Below are positions 15,394 through 22,441 of a stretch of DNA of 32,695 nucleotides, in pieces. This DNA comes from Gammaproteobacteria bacterium (GTDB lineage: Bacteria; Pseudomonadota; Gammaproteobacteria; Tethybacterales; Persebacteraceae): the NCBI GenBank assembly GCA_020027345.1, contig JAHRAH010000120.1, positions 1 to 32,695 on the forward strand, written 5' to 3'. The notes under the pieces were generated by a model, which saw only the letters and a program-made list of their open reading frames with translations, ran no database searches and was not told the DNA's origin. Position 1 is the stretch's first letter, and each line of letters begins with the position of its first letter. Made by a program: the position numbers and the translations under genes.

Positions 15394-16772
15394 TAACCAA
15401 ACTGACATTGGGGAATTTCCGCCTGTTTGACGAGCCGGTGACGGTTCGCTTCCGCCCGGTCACGGTGCTGATAGGGGGCAACAATTCGGGCAAGTCGTCC
15501 GTCATCAAGTTTCTGCTGATGCTGCAGCAGTCGCTGAGCCCGCTCTCGCCGGATTTTCTCAACCCGGAGGGGGAGCGGGTGAAGTTGGGGGAATTCAAAT
15601 CCCTGAAAAACACGCAGTCCAAAAAGGACATGCTGACTTTCGCGCTGGAATTGGAAACCGCGAAGGTTTCGCGCGGGGCGGAATTGATAATTGACGCGAT
15701 GGGAACGGGGAAAAAGCCCGAAGAGACCCCTCCGTTGCCCGAAGGAAAAATTGATTGGGATGTCAAAGCGCGGTTTTCTATTTCCGCCGCTGTTCCTTAC
15801 CTGAGGGCAAAAAAAGGCGAGCATACGGTGACTGCAACCAGCAGCAGCGGTTTTGTGCTTTTCCCGTTGCATCGGAAAATTAGGAGGCACTCGTCCGTGT
15901 TTATGGGGTTTACCCAATTGGCTGAAAAGGCCATGCTGGAACAATCCGGGAAAATGATAGATGATTTTTTAAAAAAGGTTGCCACGGCAACGGGCAACGC
16001 TGATTCTCTTCCGGGCGGCATTCTTTATCGCCCCGTCAAAGAAATGTACACCGAGGCGTATATTGAAGGTGCGCGAATGGAGATCATCGGAATGCGGCAT
16101 CTTGCCCCAACGCGCCAAACTTTCAGTCGCGTCATGGAATTGGCTTCGCCGCCGGAAGGAATTGTGGGATTTGACGGCAAACATGCGATGCCGCATCTGA
16201 AAAAAATCATGGATAATCGCGGGGGCGCGCAAACCGAGTTGGTTTCGCGTTACCTGAATCTGATTTGCGACATTGAAAAAATTCGGTTTAGCAAAACCGA
16301 TTATTTGTCGGATGCTTACATTAAAGTAACTGCCACCAACAGGCACACCCACGCCACCCACCACTTGCCGGACTTCGGCTTTGGCGTCAGCCAGGCCCTT
16401 CCGATTATCGTTCAGGGCGCGATTGCGCCGAAAGGCGCGCAGTTTATGGTTGAGCAGCCGGAGGCGCAATTGCATCCGACCGCGCAATTGGAATTGGGGA
16501 GTTTTTTCGCGGACATTTGGAAAAAATTCGGCGTGGGCTCAATTATAGAAACCCACAGCGACAACATTCTCCTGCGCCTGCGCCGCCTCGTTGCAAACGG
16601 CACTCTCAGCAAGGACGATGTCTCCGTCGCCTTTTTTGAAATTGACAAAAAAGGCAAGGCGACGGTAAAAAATCTTGACATAGAAGCGGACGGCTCAATG
16701 GATCCGGGCTTGCCGATGGAGTTTTTCCACGCCGACATCATTGAGGGATTGGAACTCGGAGTCGGCAAATGA
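15390..16772 (+). CDS. AAA ATPase (AAA15/OLD-like) in restriction operon
   Basis: 460-residue ABC/SMC-type ATPase of the kind found in many anti-phage systems. The N-terminus LTLGNFRLFDEP leads into the Walker A GGNNSGKSS (K35). The Walker B region is MVEQPEAQLHP (E355, E358), followed by the switch-like IIETHSDN. A long middle segment separates the two halves, as in OLD, RecF and AAA15 proteins. No TOPRIM or HNH domain is fused, so the effector is probably a separate protein; the PIN-like product encoded next is the obvious candidate. The start overlaps the Mod stop (ATGA) and the stop overlaps the PIN start (ATGA). It could be a sensor/motor that controls the nuclease, or an accessory of the restriction complex. 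Confidence 0.88.
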   Translation: MITKLTLGNFRLFDEPVTVRFRPVTVLIGGNNSGKSSVIKFLLMLQQSLSPLSPDFLNPEGERVKLGEFKSLKNTQSKKDMLTFALELETAKVSRGAELIIDAMGTGKKPEETPPLPEGKIDWDVKARFSISAAVPYLRAKKGEHTVTATSSSGFVLFPLHRKIRRHSSVFMGFTQLAEKAMLEQSGKMIDDFLKKVATATGNADSLPGGILYRPVKEMYTEAYIEGARMEIIGMRHLAPTRQTFSRVMELASPPEGIVGFDGKHAMPHLKKIMDNRGGAQTELVSRYLNLICDIEKIRFSKTDYLSDAYIKVTATNRHTHATHHLPDFGFGVSQALPIIVQGAIAPKGAQFMVEQPEAQLHPTAQLELGSFFADIWKKFGVGSIIETHSDNILLRLRRLVANGTLSKDDVSVAFFEIDKKGKATVKNLDIEADGSMDPGLPMEFFHADIIEGLELGVGK

Positions 16773-17269
16773 CTTTTCTCCGCGACTGCGTCGCCATAGA
16801 CACGAATGTGTTTGAGCATCTTCTTAACCCGCAAGAAAACACTTGCGGGCACATCACCGTCCTGTTGACGGCGCTGGCCAAATGCGGCTCCGTCCTGATA
16901 GTCGACGAAAAGCAAGAAATTGAGAAAGAATACAATCACCGCTTGAAAAAATTAATTAAGGCGGCGCACAACAAAGACCAAAGGGTCGGGAGGTTGTTGA
17001 GATTTTGGATTCGGGCAAAGCCCAAATCCAAGACGCGAATCGCCGTGAATTATAACGACGCGCTGATGACCGGCATCAAACGGATAATCCCCCGGAATTC
17101 CATTGACCGGATATTTGTTTATGTCGCGCTTCACAAGGATCGCGCGCTAATATCCAACGACCACTGGGACATCATCGGCGAAAAAAAGAATCTGTTGCGC
17201 CTCAGAAAAGGCGCGAATTCTGCTATCCTTACTTCCGGGGAAGCCGCCGCCTGTTTGCAAAAACAATGA
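16769..17269 (+). CDS. PIN-like nuclease in restriction operon
   Basis: 166-residue protein with a PIN-domain layout. It starts with VAIDTNVFEHLL (D11) on the first strand, has acidic residues after the next strand (VDEKQEIEKEY), and ends with a DRIFVYVAL helix and an ALISNDHWDI strand. PIN domains are metal-dependent RNases, so an RNA-cutting effector role is plausible. No antitoxin-sized partner lies beside it. Instead it is coupled by ATGA overlaps to the ATPase before it and the restriction helicase after it, which suggests that the ATPase keeps it in check. Toxicity and substrate are inferences. The PIN call rests on motif pattern only. Confidence 0.78.
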   Translation: MTFLRDCVAIDTNVFEHLLNPQENTCGHITVLLTALAKCGSVLIVDEKQEIEKEYNHRLKKLIKAAHNKDQRVGRLLRFWIRAKPKSKTRIAVNYNDALMTGIKRIIPRNSIDRIFVYVALHKDRALISNDHWDIIGEKKNLLRLRKGANSAILTSGEAAACLQKQ

Positions 17270-20001
17270 CCGAGAAGCCGGACAGTTTGATTATCAACTC
17301 GCCCTACGGCGAGCCGGCGGAGCATTGGCGGGCGGTGGAGGGCGCGGAATCGCTGGCGCGCGAGCCGGGGCGCAGGTCGGCGGGGTATATGACCGCCGAC
17401 CCGAAAGCGAAGCCGCATCAGGACGGCGGGATATTCGTCCCCCTGCCGCTGGTCAATCAAATCCGCGGGCGCGTCGGCAAATGGCGCGGCGAGGGCTACC
17501 CCGGCGTTACCGGCGCGACCAAAACGCTTTTGGAATACTGGTGCGACAAAGAGCAGCGGGAATTCCCTTTTTTCTTTTGCCAGATGGATGCGATTGAAAC
17601 GCTGATATGGCTTGTTGAAGCGCCGGACGCCGGAAAAACCGGCGCCGGCATTCCCTCCGACGGCGGCGCCTTCCGGCGGCTTTGTTGCAAACTGGCCACC
17701 GGCACCGGCAAAACCGTCGTGATGGCGATGCTCGCCGCGTGGCAAATCATAAACAAAGCCGCAAACCCGCAGGACGCGCGGTTTTCCAAAAACATTCTTG
17801 TCGTCGCCCCCGGACTGACGGTAAAAGACCGGCTGCAGGTTTTGCTTCCTTCGGGCGGCGGCTATTACGACGAATTCGGCGTCGTCCCCCCCTCTTTCGC
17901 CGACAAACTGCGGCAGGGAAAAATAGTCATACTTAACTGGCACGCGCTCGCATGGGAAAGCGAAGAAAAAATCAAAAACAAAAAAGGCGCGGACAAGCGC
18001 GGCGCAAAAAGCGACGACGCATGGTTGCGCGACACGCTCGGCGAAATGTCCGCCGCGCGCGGCCTCGCCGTCATAAACGACGAGGCGCATCACGCATGGC
18101 GCGTTTCGGCGAAAACAAAAGGCGCGAAAAAGGACGAGGTTGACCGGGCGACAAAATGGATAGGCGGGCTGGACCGCATCCACCGCGCGCGCGGCGTTTT
18201 GAATTGTTTTGATTTTTCGGCGACGCCGTTTGTTCCGGGCGGGAAAAAAGCCGCCGAGGAAGGTTTGTTCGGCTGGATTGTCAGCGACTTCGGGCTGAAC
18301 GACGCGATTGAATCCGGGCTGGTTAAAACCCCGCGCATCGTCGTGCGCGACGACGCCCCGCCCGACGCCAAAACCTACAAGCCGCGCCTTTACCACATCT
18401 ACAACGATTCGGAAGTGAAGGACGACCTGAACCGCAAAGCGGGGGCAAAAGAACCGCTGCCGGCTTTGGTAACCGCCGCCTACACCCTGCTGGGCTGGGA
18501 CTGGGAAAAGACAAAAAAAGAATGGAAAAAGCGGAACGCGCAAACGCCGCCGGTGATGATTAGCGTGGTAAACCGCATTGAAACGGCGGACCGCGTAAAA
18601 TTCATGTTTGACCGCAAAGCGGTGGAAGTTCCCGCGCTGTGCGAGCGCGAAGGCATTTTGCAGATAGACACCAAAACTCTTAAAACCGCGGAAACCCCCG
18701 GCGGCGGCGCGGAAACAAAAACCGGCAAACAATCCGCGGAAACATTGCGGGGGCAACTCAACACCGTGGGGCAGCCGGAAAAATCCGGGCAAAACATCCA
18801 AAATGTAATATCCGTGGAAATGCTTTCCGAAGGATGGGACGCGCGCACGGTCACGCATATTATGGGGTTGCGCGCGTTTTCCAGCCAACTGCTTTGCGAA
18901 CAAGTTATCGGGCGCGGATTGCGGCGCGCGTCCTACGATGTCAACGAACAAACCGGAATGTTTGAGCCCGAATATGTGAATGTGTTCGGCGTGCCGTTCA
19001 GTTTTCTGCCGCACGAAAAAGAAGCGGATTCCCCGCCGCCGCCGCCGCCGAAAAAGACGGTGATGCCGGACCCCGCAAAAAGCGAATTTGCGCTGACTTG
19101 GCCGAACATTGTCCGCATAGAACGCTCGTTCAACCCGGCGCTCGCTCTCAACGCAAAAAAAGCCGCGCCGCTGACGCTGAACGCTTCGGAAACTCCGCAA
19201 CTTGCGGAAGTCGCCCCGTCCGTCGGCGGCAAGCCCGACCTTTCGCGAATAACCGACATCAATCTGGAAGAATTGCGGAAAAAACAGCGCCGGCAGCAGG
19301 TCGTTTTCCGCGCGGCGAGCGACATTTGGCATCAGATGAAACCCGGCTGGAAGGGTTCGCCGCAGGCGTTGATGGCGCAGATTGCCGGCATCACCGAAGA
19401 TTTTATCGCGTCCGGGCGCATTACGGTGACACCCGCCCTCTTTAACGAAGGCAAAAACAAATTGCTGGTCATCACGCTCAATATGTCCAAAGTCGTTCAG
19501 CATATTTGGCATGCGATTGAATTCGCCAACACCGAAACACTGCGCCCGGTTTTTGACGACGCCCGCCCCGTCCGTTCCACCGCGGACATGCGCCCGTGGA
19601 GAACCGGAAAACCCTGCGAACACGCGCGCCGCAGCCACATTAATTTGTGCGTTTACGACAGCGCGTGGGAAGCGTCCGAAGCGCACGAACTGGACAAAAA
19701 CAAGGATGTCGCGGCGTGGGCAAAAAACGACCATCTCGGTTTTGAAGTAGTTTATATTCACGCCGGCGCGGTTAGAAAATACCGCCCCGATTTTATCGTC
19801 CGGCTGCGCGGCGGCGAAATGCTGGCGCTGGAAGTCAAGGGGCAGGAAAGCGAACAGGACCGGGCAAAACGCCGCTTTCTGAAAGAATGGGCGAAAGCGG
19901 CAAACAACCACGGCGGATTCGGCCGCTGGTCGGTCGCCGTTTCCAAAACGCCCGGCGACATAAAAGATATTATCGCCCGGTGCGCGCGCCCGCAACGGTG
20001 A
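17266..20001 (+). CDS. Type III-like restriction helicase-nuclease (Res)
   Basis: 911-residue superfamily-2 helicase with a C-terminal nuclease. Helicase motifs in order: LATGTGKTVV (K149), NDEAHHAW (D272), FSATPF, and QVIGRGLRR. The C-terminal PD-(D/E)xK site is RPDFIV with D842, then LEVKG with E856 and K858. This is the architecture of Res subunits paired with a Mod methyltransferase. A proline stretch and a middle region without known motifs separate helicase and nuclease. The gene is the last of the four coupled ORFs; its ATG overlaps the PIN stop. The 976-aa minus-strand ORF over the same region is a shadow. Cleavage would need translocation or ATP hydrolysis, as known for the family. 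Confidence 0.92.
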   Translation: MTEKPDSLIINSPYGEPAEHWRAVEGAESLAREPGRRSAGYMTADPKAKPHQDGGIFVPLPLVNQIRGRVGKWRGEGYPGVTGATKTLLEYWCDKEQREFPFFFCQMDAIETLIWLVEAPDAGKTGAGIPSDGGAFRRLCCKLATGTGKTVVMAMLAAWQIINKAANPQDARFSKNILVVAPGLTVKDRLQVLLPSGGGYYDEFGVVPPSFADKLRQGKIVILNWHALAWESEEKIKNKKGADKRGAKSDDAWLRDTLGEMSAARGLAVINDEAHHAWRVSAKTKGAKKDEVDRATKWIGGLDRIHRARGVLNCFDFSATPFVPGGKKAAEEGLFGWIVSDFGLNDAIESGLVKTPRIVVRDDAPPDAKTYKPRLYHIYNDSEVKDDLNRKAGAKEPLPALVTAAYTLLGWDWEKTKKEWKKRNAQTPPVMISVVNRIETADRVKFMFDRKAVEVPALCEREGILQIDTKTLKTAETPGGGAETKTGKQSAETLRGQLNTVGQPEKSGQNIQNVISVEMLSEGWDARTVTHIMGLRAFSSQLLCEQVIGRGLRRASYDVNEQTGMFEPEYVNVFGVPFSFLPHEKEADSPPPPPPKKTVMPDPAKSEFALTWPNIVRIERSFNPALALNAKKAAPLTLNASETPQLAEVAPSVGGKPDLSRITDINLEELRKKQRRQQVVFRAASDIWHQMKPGWKGSPQALMAQIAGITEDFIASGRITVTPALFNEGKNKLLVITLNMSKVVQHIWHAIEFANTETLRPVFDDARPVRSTADMRPWRTGKPCEHARRSHINLCVYDSAWEASEAHELDKNKDVAAWAKNDHLGFEVVYIHAGAVRKYRPDFIVRLRGGEMLALEVKGQESEQDRAKRRFLKEWAKAANNHGGFGRWSVAVSKTPGDIKDIIARCARPQR

Positions 20002-20047
20002 CGCCGCATTCGGCGGACGATTAATTATTGCCGCGGCTGCTTGCGCT

Positions 20048-20677
20048 TTGCTGGAAAACACAATTCAATTTGCCGTTGTTGCTTTTGCGCTGGTGGTTTC
20101 GCCGGGGCCGGACACGATGGTTATTTTGCGCCACAGCGTCGGCGGGGGCGGGCGGCGGGCGGGGTTTTTTGCCGTTCTCGGGGTGCAGGCGGGGCTGGTC
20201 GGGCATATTATTCTGGTTGTTTCCGGGCTTAGTTTAATTGTCGCCGCCGACGCGCGGCTTTTGCGCGCGCTCGCATTTGCCGGCAGCGCGTATTTGGCGT
20301 GGCTGGCGGCGGGGATTGTCCGCTCGCCCATCGCCGTCGCCGGCGCAAACTCCGAAATTGCGGCGCGCGCCGGCGAACCGTTCCGGCAGGGATTGTTTTC
20401 CAATCTTTTAAATCCGAAGGTGATATTTTTGTTCGTCGGGCTGATGCCGAACTTCGCCGGCGCAAAAAGCGCGCCGCCGGAATTGCAATTCGCCGTTTTG
20501 GGCGCGACGCTCATCGTCATCAACACGATGTATCAAAGCGCGCTCGCGGCCTTCGCCGATTCCGTCCGCCGCTTTCTTTCCGACGACGCGAAGCAAAAAA
20601 CGGCGCGCTGGATTTTGGGCGGCGCGCTATTTTTTTTCGCCGCCGTGCTTTTTGTGGAAAATGTTTTGGAAAAATGA
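20048..20677 (+). CDS. LysE/RhtB-family amino-acid exporter
   Basis: 209-residue inner-membrane exporter. The family signature VSPGPDTMVILRHS lies near the N-terminus and NLLNPKVIFLFVG in the middle, with about six hydrophobic segments. Such proteins export amino acids such as threonine, homoserine or lysine. The start used is TTG 20048, since MLENTIQFAVVAF matches the usual family N-terminus and no better in-frame ATG is seen. It lies 46 nt after the restriction gene and 38 nt before soeC. Whether it belongs to the insertion or to the old soe neighbourhood is unclear. Confidence 0.88.
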   Translation: MLENTIQFAVVAFALVVSPGPDTMVILRHSVGGGGRRAGFFAVLGVQAGLVGHIILVVSGLSLIVAADARLLRALAFAGSAYLAWLAAGIVRSPIAVAGANSEIAARAGEPFRQGLFSNLLNPKVIFLFVGLMPNFAGAKSAPPELQFAVLGATLIVINTMYQSALAAFADSVRRFLSDDAKQKTARWILGGALFFFAAVLFVENVLEK

Positions 20678-20715
20678 ACTTCGCCGTTTTGCGCGGTAGA
20701 ATTGCGGCGCATTGA

Positions 20716-21633
20716 ATGAAGCCCGCGCTTTCCATCGTTGTTTTCACCGTGCTTTCCGGCGCCGGGCTGGGGCTGGCGGCGGCGCTCGCTTTTTTCGGCG
20801 GCGGCGACGCGCTTTTTTGGCGCGCGGCGGCGCTTTCGGTTTTGCTCACCGGCGGCGGCTTGCTGGCGAGCGTTTGGCATTTGGCAAACCCCAAAAACGC
20901 GTGGCGCGCGGTGATGCGCCTGCGCTCGTCGTGGCTTTCGCGCGAGGCGGTTTTGGCTTTTTTGTTTTTTGCGCTGACGGCGCTTTGGGCATTGCATCGT
21001 TACCGCAACGGCGGCGGCGGAATCGGCGGCGCGGTTTTGCCCGCGGCGGCGGGGTTTTGCGCGCTGGCGACGGTGTTTTGCACTGCGATGATTTATCAAT
21101 CGCTGAAACCGATAGCGGCGTGGAATCATCCGTTGACATCCATTAATTATCTCGCCCTTTCGCTGACGAGCGGAGCGGCGCTTTTTGCCGCGCTTTCCGG
21201 CGGGCGCGGCGCGGCTTTTGCGGCGGTTGTTTTTGCGGCGACATCCGCAGTCGGAAAATTAATGCATTACCGCCGCATCGGAAAAGCGAAAGGAATCCGC
21301 ATAGGCCGCGCGGCGGGCTTTTCGCGCGCGAAGGCGAAACTGCTGGAAGCCGGACATACGGGGCCGACTTTTCTCACGCGCGAATTTATATTTGACGCGC
21401 CCGCGGATTTGCTGCGGCGGTTGCGAATTGCCGCGATGCTTTTGTGTTTTGCCCCACCGGTCGCCGGCGCCTGCGCGATATTATTTGCAAAAGCCGCGCC
21501 GTCCCCGTTCGCGGAAACAGTAATGGCGGCGTCCATCCCCCCGATGTTTTGCGGCTTGTTATGCGAGCGCTGGCTGTTCTTCGCCGAAGCCCGCCACGCC
21601 GTCCGCGCCTACCACGGCGACGGCGCGCCGTAA
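20716..21633 (+). CDS. soeC: DmsC/SoeC-like membrane anchor subunit
   Basis: 305-residue integral membrane protein with eight predicted helices, from LSIVVFTVLSGAGLGLAAAL to the last near MAASIPPMFCGLLCERWLFF. DmsC-type features include HLANPKNAWRAVMRLRSSWLSRE after helix 2. It would anchor the molybdenum and iron-sulfur subunits and reduce quinone. It is the third subunit of the soe set, 8.2 kb from soeB. A TAGAAT 13 nt before the ATG is a possible own -10, so it may be transcribed separately since the insertion. The last 66 nt or so have a diverged second copy at 22304. It converges on the NYN gene with 12 nt between stop codons. Confidence 0.85.
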   Translation: MKPALSIVVFTVLSGAGLGLAAALAFFGGGDALFWRAAALSVLLTGGGLLASVWHLANPKNAWRAVMRLRSSWLSREAVLAFLFFALTALWALHRYRNGGGGIGGAVLPAAAGFCALATVFCTAMIYQSLKPIAAWNHPLTSINYLALSLTSGAALFAALSGGRGAAFAAVVFAATSAVGKLMHYRRIGKAKGIRIGRAAGFSRAKAKLLEAGHTGPTFLTREFIFDAPADLLRRLRIAAMLLCFAPPVAGACAILFAKAAPSPFAETVMAASIPPMFCGLLCERWLFFAEARHAVRAYHGDGAP

Positions 21634-21645
21634 ACGGCGCGGGCG

Positions 21646-22278
21646 TTACGCTTTTTTCCGGTGCGACAAATCCAAAGGCAACGATGCGCGGCGGGCAACC
21701 GGCGGATGACCGGGTTCGGACTCTTCCACAAAAGTGACCGACTCGTAAAAATCGTCCAGCGCGACAAAGACGCCGTTTTCTTCCGCCCACTTTCGCATGC
21801 GCAGGTTGCAGGAATACTCCCACGAAAGAACTTCTATGCGCCAGCCGCGCTTGTGCATCCGTTCCAGCGCGCAGTGAAATCCCTTGCCGGGACCTTCGTA
21901 ATATCCTTTGCCGTCGCCGGTGAGTAGCACGACGATGCCCGGGTCGCCGTTGTTGTCCAGCGCGTCCTCCATCATTTCCAACTGCAAAAAGCGGTCGGGG
22001 ACTTCCTGCTCGCCGCGCAGGGAACGCTCGCGGTCGTAGAGTTCCACCTTCACGCCCTTGCTGCGCAGGTTGCTCCAAAGCCGGCGCAACTGCGGCGGCA
22101 CCGAACCGGTCGCCAGCGCCTTTGCCACCGCACGGTCGGCGTGGGCCAGACGGTACATGTTTTCAAAATTGACGCGCAAACGGTAACTGGCGTCCGGGCT
22201 GCCCTCGCGCTCGTCCGCCAGCCCCTGCGCCCCGATAAAAATGTTGGAGTTGTCCCAGTAAACGAAAATCTTGTCCAT
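21646..22278 (-). CDS. NYN-domain (LabA/DUF88-like) protein
   Basis: 210-residue protein of the NYN family, a PIN-like RNase fold. The first strand KIFVYWDNSNIFIG carries the conserved Asp-Asn pair, and a central VVLLTGDGKGYY carries the second acidic cluster. The family is linked to RNA processing and is common in accessory and defence DNA. The ORF track starts far upstream, but an extended -10 TGTTATAAT ends 7 nt before ATG 22278, fixing the start and giving a leaderless mRNA. Upstream is a fragment of the soeC 3' end, then the DUF2130 gene on the other strand. The role here is unknown. Confidence 0.85.
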   Translation of the reverse strand: MDKIFVYWDNSNIFIGAQGLADEREGSPDASYRLRVNFENMYRLAHADRAVAKALATGSVPPQLRRLWSNLRSKGVKVELYDRERSLRGEQEVPDRFLQLEMMEDALDNNGDPGIVVLLTGDGKGYYEGPGKGFHCALERMHKRGWRIEVLSWEYSCNLRMRKWAEENGVFVALDDFYESVTFVEESEPGHPPVARRASLPLDLSHRKKA

Positions 22279-22285
22279 ACGGTTG

Positions 22286-22294
22286 ATTATAACA
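22286..22294 (-). promoter_or_regulatory. Extended -10 promoter of the NYN gene
   Basis: On the minus strand this reads TGTTATAAT, a consensus extended -10, 7 nt from the start codon. It is the clearest example in the window of a leaderless arrangement. Confidence 0.7.
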
Positions 22295-22303
22295 CGATAA
22301 CGC

Positions 22304-22369
22304 CTGATGCTTTGCGGACTTCTGTGCGAGCGCTGGCTATCCTTTGCCGAGTCCTGCCGCGCCGTCCGC
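22304..22369 (+). pseudogene. Diverged duplicate of the soeC 3' end
   Basis: This segment aligns without gaps to the last part of soeC (21541-21606), about 52 of 66 positions identical by eye. The translation MLCGLLCERWLSFAESCRAVR compares with MFCGLLCERWLFFAEARHAVR. Many differences are synonymous, so this is a remnant of another, diverged soeC-like allele and not a fresh copy. It has no start, no membrane helices before it and no stop. It reads in frame into the DUF2130 ORF, which explains the over-long ORF-track entry. Confidence 0.75.
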
Positions 22370-22385
22370 ATACCTGTTACCGTTT

Positions 22386-22416
22386 TTGATACAAAAAGAG
22401 CGGAATTTGTTATAAT
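22386..22416 (+). promoter_or_regulatory. Promoter of the DUF2130 gene
   Basis: TTGATA (22386-22391), a 19-nt spacer, then an extended -10 TGTTATAAT ending at 22416. The leader to ATG 22442 contains GGGAGAG as Shine-Dalgarno. Confidence 0.65.
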
Positions 22417-22441
22417 AGAGTCACAATCGGGAGAGCGCGAG

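Noticed and set aside
17131-20061. 976-aa minus-strand ORF opposite the restriction gene
   Set aside because: Shadow of Res: no domain motifs, arginine/phenylalanine-rich composition, while the plus strand shows full helicase and nuclease motifs.
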